Under the pieces are notes generated by a model. That model worked only from the letters and a program-made list of their open reading frames with translations, was not told where the DNA came from and ran no database searches. Below are positions 7,937-15,209 of a stretch of DNA of 27,961 nt, one piece after another (the stretch's first letter is position 1; every line of letters begins with the position of its first letter). Location of the stretch: the IMG/VR virus record IMGVR_UViG_3300040942_000027, positions 1 through 27,961 of that record; one strand, written 5' to 3'. The DNA comes from a virus. A program made the position numbers and the translations under genes.

Positions 7937-8773
7937 ATGAAGGTTGTTTTTGCTCCCACCGTACCTCCACCCGAGGGAGCGGTGGTAGCTACTCAAGACG
8001 GGTATACGGGGGACATCATTTACATTGCCAAAGACGGGCACTACATCGGGGATGATGGTTTCGTAGTTCCCAAGAACTTTGTGGAGTTCTACGAGCGGTT
8101 CCCGACCATGGTTCGCAATTGGGTCAAGAAGCGCCTGTCCACTCAGCCGAACAATGAAGTAGAGGATTGGACACAGGACCTTCTTATCCACCTACAATCT
8201 CTTCCTGACGAATCCAAGCACCGGGATGCGGGCAAGACAGACCTTGTGCAGGTGTTCGACCCCTTCCGTCAGTATGGAGCGAGCGAGCGCCGGTTCCGTC
8301 ACTTCCTGAACGTGTGCCTCATGCGGAAGTTTCTCACAGTGGGAAGCAAATTCTTCCGCAACCCCTTGAGCCGTATGGATAACGTGTCTTTGTCGGCAGC
8401 GGAACAGGACGAATTCATCATGCAGTCGGGTGGTGTGGACGAGTACGTCTACAAGAATTCCACCGAGCTTTCCTTGGGCACTGATAAGGAAGCCAAATCG
8501 CAGGACGACCAAATGTTTACCGGGGAGTTCATTGACTTTGTTGTTGATAGGAACCCGGAGGTTGCCCCGCTTTTGACCGCCGTTCTTCGCTCCGGGGGCA
8601 GCTTTGCGGATACCCGGCGTTTTTGGTGTACCACCTGTGACTGGTTGGCGACCGAGAAAGAAGTCCAGTCCGGCTTGCATTCTGGTCACCAGCTTGGTAT
8701 TGACCAGAAGGAGTTCAATCGGTTCCGGGGGCGTCTCAAAGAGCTTGCCGGACAGTTTGTGAGAGAGGAATAG
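7937..8773 (+). CDS. Putative sigma-factor-like protein with C2H2 zinc-finger motif (278 aa)
   Basis: Residues 50-90 (FYERFPTMVRNWVKKRLSTQ, then EVEDWTQDLLIHLQ) resemble sigma-70 family region 2, where the consensus is a helix followed by (D/E)xEDxxQ(D/E)xF. Residues 230-252 have CTTC...HSGH, a C-x2-C-x13-H-x2-H pattern that looks like a zinc finger, followed by a basic C-terminal helix (EFNRFRGRLKELAGQFV) that could contact DNA. Region 4 is not clearly recognisable. The protein could be a phage transcription specificity factor for the promoters in this window, but this is inference. No clear SD precedes the ATG at 7937. Confidence 0.6.
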   Translation: MKVVFAPTVPPPEGAVVATQDGYTGDIIYIAKDGHYIGDDGFVVPKNFVEFYERFPTMVRNWVKKRLSTQPNNEVEDWTQDLLIHLQSLPDESKHRDAGKTDLVQVFDPFRQYGASERRFRHFLNVCLMRKFLTVGSKFFRNPLSRMDNVSLSAAEQDEFIMQSGGVDEYVYKNSTELSLGTDKEAKSQDDQMFTGEFIDFVVDRNPEVAPLLTAVLRSGGSFADTRRFWCTTCDWLATEKEVQSGLHSGHQLGIDQKEFNRFRGRLKELAGQFVREE

Positions 8774-8780
8774 GGGGCGT

Positions 8781-9029
8781 ATGCGGCTCTGCGAAGGCTG
8801 TGAGCGAGGCAACCACTTCATGTGTGTGGGGCATTACTGCGAATGTGATGACGCAGAGTGCAACGCCATAATGACCGGGCACGTGGTATGCCCGCCTTGT
8901 AAAGAAGGCAAGCACATTGATTGCCTTGGGCATAATTGCCATTGCCAGCATTTCAGGTGGAGAGTCTTTACTTGTGCGGAGTGTCAGGCTTACGGGAAAG
9001 GTGGAGAAAATGAATTGAATATTCATTGA
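8781..9029 (+). CDS. Small Cys/His-rich protein with an internal duplication (82 aa)
   Basis: Two copies of one metal-binding unit are visible: CEGCERGNHFMCVGHYCEC at residues 4-21 and CPPCKEGKHIDCLGHNCHC at about 37-55. Both follow CxxCxxGxHxxCxGHxCxC, followed later by a third pair, CAEC. Each unit has five Cys and two His, enough for one or two zinc ions. The ATG has GGGGG close upstream. The stop lies within the start region of the HAD gene, giving an overlap in another frame. No known family is recalled. A small zinc-binding adapter or nucleic-acid-binding role is possible. Confidence 0.72.
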   Translation: MRLCEGCERGNHFMCVGHYCECDDAECNAIMTGHVVCPPCKEGKHIDCLGHNCHCQHFRWRVFTCAECQAYGKGGENELNIH

Positions 9030-9471
9030 CCTTGACGGTGTCGTGGTGGACTTCGACCGCTACAAGCGGGAACACGGCAAGCCGGGTGAGTGGATTAAGA
9101 TGCAGCCGGGGGCGTACCTCGCTATGGAGGAAATCCCCGGAGCCGTCGCCGCTATCCGACATCTTGCCAAGATGGGATACGAACCCATCATCGCTACCAA
9201 GCCGCCTACGGGCGTGTCGCACGCCTACGCTGAGAAGGCGCAGTGGGTGTTGAACCACATGCCTGAGATGCAGCGTCACATCATCCTGACGCATGACAAG
9301 GGCCTGCTCGGCGACCATGGGGACTTCCTGATTGATGACCGGCCTCACAAGGCGAACTGCACCACCTTCAAAGGCAAGTTGCTCATCTTCTGCGAGAACT
9401 TTGAGTGGGACCAAATCATTGATTACTTCATTGCCATCCTGATGGCGGAAGCCAAACGGGGTAAGGACTAA
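9019..9471 (+). CDS. HAD-family 5'(3')-deoxyribonucleotidase-like protein with abnormal start
   Basis: The frame encodes IFIDLDGVVVDFDRYK from 9019, containing the HAD nucleophile motif DxD (D-L-D-G-V). It also has LIDDRPHK near residue 110, the acidic motif IV of 5' nucleotidases, and THDKGLLG with the motif III Lys. By family (NT5C-like), it removes phosphate from deoxynucleoside monophosphates. The start is odd: an ATG with a good SD (GGTGGAG) lies in frame at 9010, but its third codon is TGA (9016-9018), leaving ATA, ATT or GTG as the first possible start. A GTG start at 9043 would lose the catalytic DxD. A CGA-to-TGA change, suppression, or a rare start are all possible. The listed start is the first sense codon after the TGA. 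Confidence 0.7.
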   Translation: MFIDLDGVVVDFDRYKREHGKPGEWIKMQPGAYLAMEEIPGAVAAIRHLAKMGYEPIIATKPPTGVSHAYAEKAQWVLNHMPEMQRHIILTHDKGLLGDHGDFLIDDRPHKANCTTFKGKLLIFCENFEWDQIIDYFIAILMAEAKRGKD

Positions 9472-9473
9472 TT

Positions 9474-10169
9474 TTGAAAACCCACATCCTCGTAGTGTTA
9501 GATATCCATGTCGGTTCTCCTGTAAGCCGGGCGAGAGAACTCATAGAACTTCTGGATAAGGTGGAGTTCGACACCTTGTTGATAGATGGCGACCTGTTTA
9601 ATGACCTCGCTTTCACCCGGTTGACAAAGGAGGATTGGAAACTCCTATCCTATCTTCGTAAGCTAACCAAGCACGCCAAGGTCATATGGGTGAAAGGAAA
9701 CCACGATGACCCTGTAGCAGAGGTTGTAGCCCACTTGCTCGGCATAGAGCTTGTGCAGGAGTATGAATGGGAGGAAGGCGAGGAGAGATACCACGCCGAG
9801 CATGGCGACCGCTTTGACCACTTCATCAACAAGTATAAGACTGTCACTAACGTGGCGTGCGCTATCTACTTCACGTTGCAGATGATGGATAAGAAGACTC
9901 ATCGGTTCAGCCGGTTCGTCAAGAAGGTTAGCAAGAAATGGCTCCGCCTGTCTACGGAGGTTGCCACGAAGGCTCTGGCCTACGGGGAGATGAGGGGACG
10001 GCACATCATCTGCGGTCATACCCACCGGATAAGTAAGAAAAAGGGGCAGGTCATGTATTACAACTCCGGGTGTTGGATGGACATCCCCAGTACTTTTCTT
10101 ACTGTTGATAAGCACGGTGTGCGGATGTACAACGTGGACAAGGATGGGGGGATTGAGGAGGAGAAGTGA
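9474..10169 (+). CDS. Calcineurin-like metallophosphoesterase
   Basis: 231 aa with a TTG start two bases after the HAD gene. It has the complete metal-binding set: LDIHVG (D10, H12), DGD (GD at 39-40), GNHDD (75-79), EHGD (109-112) and CGHTHR (180-185), plus YYNSGCW near 196-201. The pattern GNHD...HGD...GHTH...YNSG resembles the LpxH/YfcE-like class of binuclear metallophosphoesterases, which act on phosphodiesters or pyrophosphates. The real substrate in a phage is unknown. The pairing with a HAD phosphatase suggests nucleotide metabolism or processing of nucleic-acid ends, by inference. The next small gene starts within its stop codon region (GTGA overlap). Confidence 0.88.
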   Translation: MKTHILVVLDIHVGSPVSRARELIELLDKVEFDTLLIDGDLFNDLAFTRLTKEDWKLLSYLRKLTKHAKVIWVKGNHDDPVAEVVAHLLGIELVQEYEWEEGEERYHAEHGDRFDHFINKYKTVTNVACAIYFTLQMMDKKTHRFSRFVKKVSKKWLRLSTEVATKALAYGEMRGRHIICGHTHRISKKKGQVMYYNSGCWMDIPSTFLTVDKHGVRMYNVDKDGGIEEEK

Positions 10170-10261
10170 GTAGGCGACCAGTGTGCCATTATTGTAAGAA
10201 ACCCCTCAGCGGAAATATTAAGACTAAGATACACCGAAGGGGGAAGAAACAAAAGTTGTAA
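10166..10261 (+). CDS. 31-aa CxxC mini-protein
   Basis: GTG at 10166 overlaps the preceding TGA, with a strong SD (GGAGGAG) two bases before it. The product MSRRPVCHYCKKPLSGNIKT continues with a basic tail. It has a CHYC knuckle, and lysine and arginine make up over a third of the residues. With only two Cys plus nearby His, a single metal site or dimer is possible. The gene ends at TAA 10259-10261, 41 bases before the HNH start. Strong translation signals support it despite the size. Confidence 0.55.
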   Translation: MSRRPVCHYCKKPLSGNIKTKIHRRGKKQKL

Positions 10262-10278
10262 CCTAAAAATGAACTATA

Positions 10279-10299
10279 AACCCCCTTTGTATGGGGGTT
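10279..10299 (+). promoter_or_regulatory. Hairpin just before the HNH start codon
   Basis: AACCCCC (10279-10285) and GGGGGTT (10293-10299) form a perfect 7-bp stem with a 7-base loop, ending 2 bases before ATG 10302. The G-run is the only SD-like sequence, so the stem would hide it. No T-run follows, so a terminator is less likely. Confidence 0.5.
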
Positions 10300-10301
10300 C
10301 T

Positions 10302-10934
10302 ATGTTACTACGAGAAAATGCTATCCGAGTTGAAAGTATCTTAAAACAGGGGAATTCACATGGAATAAAGAAGCTTGTTAAAAGACTACGATATATATTC
10401 CCCTGTGTGTTAGGCTGTGGAAAAGAAATTTCAGTATATCCCCAAAAACTAAAAACCCACACAGGTAGGTGTCGTCTGTGCGCAGGCAGAAACCGTAAGG
10501 ACCGAGTGTTCTGTCATTGTGGGCTTAGGGCAGTGGGCCGAGGACTGTGTCAACAGCATTACTATGAGAAATACAAGGAAGAGCTATCGGCTATCGGCAA
10601 AAAGTGGCTTCGCAGTCTTAAGGGACGTTGGAGCAACTTGAAGAGAGCAATAAAGTGTAGTGGGGTTCCTTCAGACATAGACCTGCCCGCATATTCTAAC
10701 CTCATTAAAAACCCTTGTTGGTATTGTGGTGGGTTGCTAAATGAATCTGGACACGGGTTAGACAAGAAAATTCCTAAAAGCGGGTATACTCTACAAAACG
10801 TTGTACCTTGTTGTGTGATTTGCAATAGAATAAAAAACAAGTACCTTACCCACGAAGAAATGAAAGTAGCAATGAAGGCGGTGATAGAATACAGGAGTAA
10901 AATGAGTGTAAATAACTATTCGTTTCAAAATTAG
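10302..10934 (+). CDS. HNH homing endonuclease
   Basis: The start is taken as ATG 10302 (an in-frame ATG at 10269 lacks an SD). 210 aa. The N-terminal part has CVLGCGKEIS and CRLCAGR knuckles, then FCHCGLRAVGRGLCQQHYYEKY, a Cys/His cluster. The C-terminal HNH core is CWYCGGLLNESGHGLDKKIP followed by GYTLQNVVPCCVICNRIKN, with two CxxC pairs, GLDK in place of the usual D-R, and LQNVVP...CN. This is the common phage HNH arrangement. It lies between the 31-aa gene and the 775-aa gene and looks AT-rich. A free-standing homing gene is the best reading. Confidence 0.86.
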   Translation: MLLRENAIRVESILKQGNSHGIKKLVKRLRYIFPCVLGCGKEISVYPQKLKTHTGRCRLCAGRNRKDRVFCHCGLRAVGRGLCQQHYYEKYKEELSAIGKKWLRSLKGRWSNLKRAIKCSGVPSDIDLPAYSNLIKNPCWYCGGLLNESGHGLDKKIPKSGYTLQNVVPCCVICNRIKNKYLTHEEMKVAMKAVIEYRSKMSVNNYSFQN

Positions 10935-10942
10935 AGACGAAT

Positions 10943-13270
10943 ATGGGCCTAAGCTTTACAGCCAGCTTTCTCATCACATCCCGCCCTTCGGATGCCAAAA
11001 TCGACCTCCTCACGAGGCAGATGCAGCTTTCCAAGGAACAGGTGGAAATGTGCATCGCCGCCGACCCCAGCCCCAATCAAACGGATTTTGTGACTTGGCT
11101 TGCCCGGATGGTGAAGGGTGGTCTCATCCGTCTCCCCGAGGACGCCGAGGGTATCAAGGAGAACCTCTCCCGTTTTCAGACGCAGAAGCGCCAGCCGGGC
11201 TTTGGCGGCAACAAGGACATCAACAGTTATAAGACCCCCGGAGACCTTGCCCGGACCCTCGAAGCGAATGCCATGACGGTCATTCGCTCCAAGAATTTTG
11301 ACACCTTCAAGAACTTGCCGGGACAGCAAATCATCGTTCAAAAGGGTGACTTCGTTATCTTCAAGGTGACCAATCCCGAGGCGCTCCGCATTCTCTCCGA
11401 CTCAACGGAATGGTGTACCCGCCATGGTGCCGCCAGCAGCTACCTCAGAACCGGACCCAGCTATGTGATTTTCTACCGAGGACTTCCCTTCGCTCAGCTT
11501 CACCCCTCCAGCAATCAGTACAAGGACCGCAGGGATGAGTCTCTCATCGTGCAATATCATCAGCCGAGTACGAGCAAGCGTTACAAGGGTTGGGGGCACT
11601 ACGAGGACGTTCCGGGACCCCTCATTGGTACCGCCATCACCCATCCGGTAGCTCGGGAAGCAGCGGACTACATCGCTGCTGTGGACCCGCAGGTGGATGC
11701 GTGGATGAAGAAGCAGAGCCTTAGTGACCCAGTGATACTGGGTCAACAGCTTCTCACCAGTAATGACCACTGGATAGATGGTCATATACTGACCGGCACC
11801 CCGCTCACCCCAGAGGAGATGGAGTATCTTAAAATCCAGTGGCCTTCGGTGGGAATCCCCAAGCTTAAGAGGTATGCAGACAAGTTCTATCCGAGGCAGC
11901 GGTGGGAGTTGTTCGAGTATGTTCTGCTTAAGAACCTTGGCAAGTACATTGGAACGGCTGTAGAATATGTCAATGACCATATCCGTGGTCGCTGGCCTGC
12001 CATTGAACCCACCCTCCTGCGCCGGGCGGCGATAGACAACGACAACGCCACACGGGCACTGAATTATGCTGCCACGGTCATCAAAGGACGTTGGACAGCG
12101 TTGGAGCACAAGTTCTGGACTACCGCTGGCAATGAGACCATGGGTAAACTGGCTGTTCAGTATGCCTTGAAGATTATCAAAAAGCCGTGGCGGGAAATAT
12201 CCACGCAACGGTCTTTCGAGTTCGGCGGTATGCCCCGGCCTGAAATGCTCATGTGCAAGTATGCTCCCAAGGAAGCCATGGAGTATGCCAAGGCGTTTCA
12301 CATTGAATCGTGGGACGAGTTGGGAGAAATTCTGCTTGCTGACCACAACTATACCACCTACTTTGACTATTTGAATAACATGAAAGGGGGAGCGAGAGAC
12401 CCCCGGTTGGAAGCCATGCTCACCCAACCCAAGTTAGTTTTCTACAATGTTCAAGAGCCTATGGATAAGCGGGACCGGAGGCAGTGGATGCGTGATAATC
12501 CCGGAAATCCTGTGGTCCCCGCCACGAAATCGACCACGAAATATGTCAATAAAGATGCCGTGAGGGCCGACTACGCTGAGCAGATTATCAAGGGTCGCTG
12601 GCCTGAGTTGGAGGAGCGATACCTCAACGAGATGAGGGATAAAAAGAATGAACTCATCCCGGATGATTTTGAGCGTCTGGAGCGTAACTCATACCACGAT
12701 GACAAGTTCCCCGGTGCCATGGGGGGATATATCAAAGATGTCATCAAGGGCCGCTGGCCTGAGTTGGAGGCGGTTCTTCTTCAAAGATACAAGGATTATC
12801 CCGACATGTGGCAGAGCAACCAAGCTTTGGTTGCCGGGTATCTCAATCTGCTTAAGCCCGAAAAGCACACCTATGAGGTTCCCAACTGGAATAAGCCCAT
12901 GGAGCCGGTTGTGGGGGTATGGCCGGATGGTGAAGACATCCTGAAACAGCGTAGCCAACCTTATGAGGATAAGCTGGAACGGATTGCCGAGGCTGAGTAT
13001 CGACAGGAGACCACTTACCCCGAACCTGACCGGGATGACCCCTTGTGGTATCCGGCGCACGAGATTGCCGAGTATGTACGCTGGCTTCGTCAAAATGGTG
13101 AGGACTGGCCCGAAGGCGTTATCCTGTTGAATAAATTGGAAGATTTCCGTGATGCCAAGCGCCGGGAGGCGAAGGCACAAGGGAAGTACTACACCTCCCT
13201 GACCAATCGAGTGGCCTCCAACGACTTGCTCAACCCCAAGAGAATCCTACCGCTTGAAAAAAATCCCTAA
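10943..13270 (+). CDS. Large phage repeat protein with GRWPELE motifs (775 aa)
   Basis: The N-terminal part (about 1-230) has a conserved-looking segment STEWCTRHGAASSYL...GPSYVIFYRG (153-180), then LHPSSNQYKDRRDE. From about residue 340 there are at least five helical repeats of the form YxxxxIKGRWPxLExxLL, near 342, 375, 408 (degenerate, KKPW), 544 and 596, plus a weaker one near 445. Related IKGRWPE repeats occur, from memory, in proteins of other large phages, with no firm function known. The repeats probably form an alpha-solenoid-like scaffold. The gene follows an HNH insertion directly. The SD is weak. Confidence 0.82.
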   Translation: MGLSFTASFLITSRPSDAKIDLLTRQMQLSKEQVEMCIAADPSPNQTDFVTWLARMVKGGLIRLPEDAEGIKENLSRFQTQKRQPGFGGNKDINSYKTPGDLARTLEANAMTVIRSKNFDTFKNLPGQQIIVQKGDFVIFKVTNPEALRILSDSTEWCTRHGAASSYLRTGPSYVIFYRGLPFAQLHPSSNQYKDRRDESLIVQYHQPSTSKRYKGWGHYEDVPGPLIGTAITHPVAREAADYIAAVDPQVDAWMKKQSLSDPVILGQQLLTSNDHWIDGHILTGTPLTPEEMEYLKIQWPSVGIPKLKRYADKFYPRQRWELFEYVLLKNLGKYIGTAVEYVNDHIRGRWPAIEPTLLRRAAIDNDNATRALNYAATVIKGRWTALEHKFWTTAGNETMGKLAVQYALKIIKKPWREISTQRSFEFGGMPRPEMLMCKYAPKEAMEYAKAFHIESWDELGEILLADHNYTTYFDYLNNMKGGARDPRLEAMLTQPKLVFYNVQEPMDKRDRRQWMRDNPGNPVVPATKSTTKYVNKDAVRADYAEQIIKGRWPELEERYLNEMRDKKNELIPDDFERLERNSYHDDKFPGAMGGYIKDVIKGRWPELEAVLLQRYKDYPDMWQSNQALVAGYLNLLKPEKHTYEVPNWNKPMEPVVGVWPDGEDILKQRSQPYEDKLERIAEAEYRQETTYPEPDRDDPLWYPAHEIAEYVRWLRQNGEDWPEGVILLNKLEDFRDAKRREAKAQGKYYTSLTNRVASNDLLNPKRILPLEKNP

Positions 13271-13282
13271 ATTCCTCTCTTC

Positions 13283-13297
13283 TCGTGGTATACTATA
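13283..13297 (+). promoter_or_regulatory. Extended -10 promoter, family member 2
   Basis: CTCGTGGTATACTAT, with TG at 13286-13287 (TGG) and -10 TATACT at 13289-13294. A start near 13301 would give a leader of about 9 bases containing GAGGAG, with ATG at 13310. There is no -35 match at the usual distance. Confidence 0.65.
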
Positions 13298-13309
13298 ATT
13301 GAGGAGAAC

Positions 13310-13789
13310 ATGTCTATGGCTTTTACCAAAGCGCAGGCTGTATCGCCTATCACATTGGAAGACCTAAAGCTGGAACCTTCCAGCAAACCCCTCGCCCTAA
13401 TTTTTTCAGGAAAGTTCAACTACAAGGGCTACGGCAGACAAATCGCTGCCTGTCATCTGGACGCCTATGTAGGCCCCGACCGCAAAGTCTTTATCGCCAC
13501 GGAGATTGACACCAACCCCGGTTGTTCCATCACCAATGGAATTGAAATGGTCGCTGATGCCGTCGAAGAGCAGTTTAGCCTTGGGCACGTATTCGGCCCC
13601 ACGTCCGACCGCACCAACATCCTTGTGGAACACTATGATAACCGGAGCTATTCCAGCCATCCCGACCGGGATGACTACTCCATCATGGAATTCAAAGGCG
13701 AAAAAGGCAGTTACAAGTACTACAGCGACCCCGGCTGGTGGGGCGTTGAGAAATCCGAAATTGAGCGCCTGATTGGAGGGCGATTATAA
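13310..13789 (+). CDS. Hypothetical protein (159 aa) under its own promoter
   Basis: ATG 13310 with SD GAGGAG, driven by the promoter just upstream. The protein has alternating beta-type segments (PLALIFSGKFNYKG, RKVFIATEIDT), NGIEMVADAVEEQF, NILVEHYDNRSYSSHPDRDD and a C-terminal WWGVEKSEIERLI helix. The segment VEHY...DDYSIMEF recalls small proteins of plasmids and phages with unknown function. No catalytic site is recognised and no transmembrane segment is seen. Confidence 0.75.
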   Translation: MSMAFTKAQAVSPITLEDLKLEPSSKPLALIFSGKFNYKGYGRQIAACHLDAYVGPDRKVFIATEIDTNPGCSITNGIEMVADAVEEQFSLGHVFGPTSDRTNILVEHYDNRSYSSHPDRDDYSIMEFKGEKGSYKYYSDPGWWGVEKSEIERLIGGRL

Positions 13790-13865
13790 ATTTATAAAAA
13801 GTTCCACCCATCTAAGGGGTAGCTAGTCCAATTTCCAACTATGTATATCCTTTATAGGAGGTTAT

Positions 13866-14573
13866 ATGAAAAGAGTTGGAGATTTGACAAACAGGAGGTT
13901 GGGGCATTTAGTTGCATTAAGAAGAGATGAATTTATACCCCGAAAGTGGGTATGCAAATGTGATTGCGGCAAAGAATGCTGCGTTGAGGGAAGAAAGCTA
14001 AACTCCGGGGTCAGGAGTAGCTGTGGTTGTAGGGGGTTTGAAAACATTGTCGGTAAACGATTCGGATACCTTACCGTCCTTGGATTAAAGGAGATACACA
14101 ATCAAAAAACTTTCTTTGAATGTCTTTGTGATTGTGGAAAAATAACCGTTGTCGGTAGATGCAAGTTGTTGGACAGTCACACAAGGAGTTGCGGGTGCTT
14201 GTACACGCAAACCCGAGAGAGCGAGCGTAAAGCCTTTGGTGCATCCGCTGCCAGAAAAACTGTAAGACAGTATGAACGTAACGCCGTGGCGAGAAACCTT
14301 GTTTTTGGTCTTACTAATGAGGAAGCGATTGATATCCTTAAAAAAGACTGTTGGTACTGTGGGTCTCCACCACAGCGGGAAGTGCGGCTCGCAACGGGAT
14401 ACGGATACTTTATGTGCAATGGAATCGACCGCTTAAACAACGACCTCGGATATTTAAAAGATAATATCGTTCCCGCTTGTAAGAAATGTAATGAGAGGAA
14501 GAAAGCGGATTCCGTTGATGAGTTTCTGCATTGGGTGGAGCGCATAGCGAAATACAGATTGGGGTTAAAATAA
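13866..14573 (+). CDS. HNH homing endonuclease with two zinc-ribbon-like repeats
   Basis: 235 aa, ATG with SD AGGAGG. Two modules of the kind found in the gene at 101-1051 lie at about residues 6-55 and 60-112 (LGHLVAL...CKCDCG...SSCGC; FGYLTVL...CLCDCG...RSCGC). The HNH core is CWYCGSPPQ...NGIDRLNNDLGYLKDNIVPACKKCNERK, with D-R as the catalytic pair and two CxxC knuckles. The stop overlaps the ATG of peptide deformylase (TAATG), so it sits as a free-standing insert upstream of that gene. TCCT at 13847-13850 could pair with the AGGA of the SD in a short 4-bp hairpin. Confidence 0.9.
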   Translation: MKRVGDLTNRRLGHLVALRRDEFIPRKWVCKCDCGKECCVEGRKLNSGVRSSCGCRGFENIVGKRFGYLTVLGLKEIHNQKTFFECLCDCGKITVVGRCKLLDSHTRSCGCLYTQTRESERKAFGASAARKTVRQYERNAVARNLVFGLTNEEAIDILKKDCWYCGSPPQREVRLATGYGYFMCNGIDRLNNDLGYLKDNIVPACKKCNERKKADSVDEFLHWVERIAKYRLGLK

Positions 14574-15052
14574 TGAATATCCTATACTATCCCACAGAGA
14601 TTTTACTCCAAAGGTCTGAGACGGTTACGGAATTTGGCGAATTTTTAGTAAAACTGTGCAATGAAATGATAGAAATAATGTTATCTTACAACGGTTTGGG
14701 TTTAGCTGCTCCCCAAGTGGGTGTTAGTCGAAGAGTCTTTATCATGAAACTTGCGGACGGTAAAAAAATAATTGCTGTCAACCCAAAAATTACGCCTAAA
14801 GGTGAGTATAAGATTATTGAGGAGGGTTGCTTGTCCTTCCCAAATTTTTACGGACCTGTTTCTCGACGGGATGAATGTACAATTATCTATCAAGAGCCAA
14901 TGAGCGGGAAAGAAACGACTTTGGAACTCACGGGTTTAGACGCTCATTGCGCTCAACACGAAGAGGACCACATCAACGGAATTCTTTTTATTCAGAGGAT
15001 GCCGAAGCATTATCGCAAAAAGCTTTTGAAGGAATGGAGCAAAAAGCATTAA
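14573..15052 (+). CDS. def: Peptide deformylase
   Basis: The start is taken as ATG 14573, overlapping the HNH stop. 159 aa, with all three family motifs: GLGLAAPQVG (41-50, consensus GxGxAAxQ), EGCLSFP (84-90, metal-ligand Cys) and HEEDH (129-133, consensus HExDH). It is a metal-dependent hydrolase that removes the N-formyl group from new proteins. It is close to the length of the shortest bacterial enzymes, which usually run to about 170 residues. Phage copies are known in marine phages, where they may sustain or alter host protein maturation. The gene is AT-richer than neighbouring structural-like genes. Function is firm by motifs. Confidence 0.95.
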   Translation: MNILYYPTEILLQRSETVTEFGEFLVKLCNEMIEIMLSYNGLGLAAPQVGVSRRVFIMKLADGKKIIAVNPKITPKGEYKIIEEGCLSFPNFYGPVSRRDECTIIYQEPMSGKETTLELTGLDAHCAQHEEDHINGILFIQRMPKHYRKKLLKEWSKKH

Positions 15053-15057
15053 GTTGC

Positions 15058-15071
15058 CCGGCCCCTGCCGG
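15058..15071 (+). terminator. Possible weak terminator hairpin after def
   Basis: CCGGC (15058-15062), loop CCCT, GCCGG (15067-15071), followed by only TTTG. A GC-rich 5-bp stem right after the def stop fits a weak terminator or RNA processing element. The short T-run makes the call uncertain. Confidence 0.3.
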
Positions 15072-15123
15072 TTTGTAGGACTCGCATCGCCACGGGTCTG
15101 ACGTTACGGTGGGGAAACAGGGA

Positions 15124-15189
15124 CGGCTCTTTTAGGAAAGCCAGAAGCCTCATAACCTTCCGGCATCCGTTCGACTCGGATGGAGCCGC
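15124..15189 (+). tRNA. Degenerate tRNA-like element, anticodon loop CAT
   Basis: The acceptor stem CGGCTCT/GGAGCCG pairs over 7 bp with one G-T pair (15124-15130 with 15182-15188). The T arm is ideal: ATCCG-TTCGACT-CGGAT. The anticodon arm has the loop CTCATAA with T33 and CAT at 15151-15153 (Met, or Ile if lysidine-modified), and four of five pairs in the stem. The D arm is cut down: only 13 bases lie between the acceptor and anticodon stems, about 6 fewer than normal, with no usual GCTC/GAGC pairing. No CCA is encoded at the end. It may be a degraded tRNA or an unusual minimal one. Confidence 0.5.
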
Positions 15190-15209
15190 CGACCATGGGC
15201 GCAGAGTTT

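Noticed and set aside
9016-9018. General reassignment of TGA to an amino acid
   Set aside because: TGA ends many genes here in clean ATGA overlaps (for example at 16436, 18655 and 19311), so genome-wide recoding is not supported.
10279-10299. Intrinsic terminator before the HNH gene
   Set aside because: The 7-bp stem is good, but no T-run follows; position against the ATG favours RBS occlusion.
11402-12427. 341-codon open frame on the minus strand
   Set aside because: Shadow of the 775-aa repeat protein, whose repeats and motifs are clear on the plus strand.
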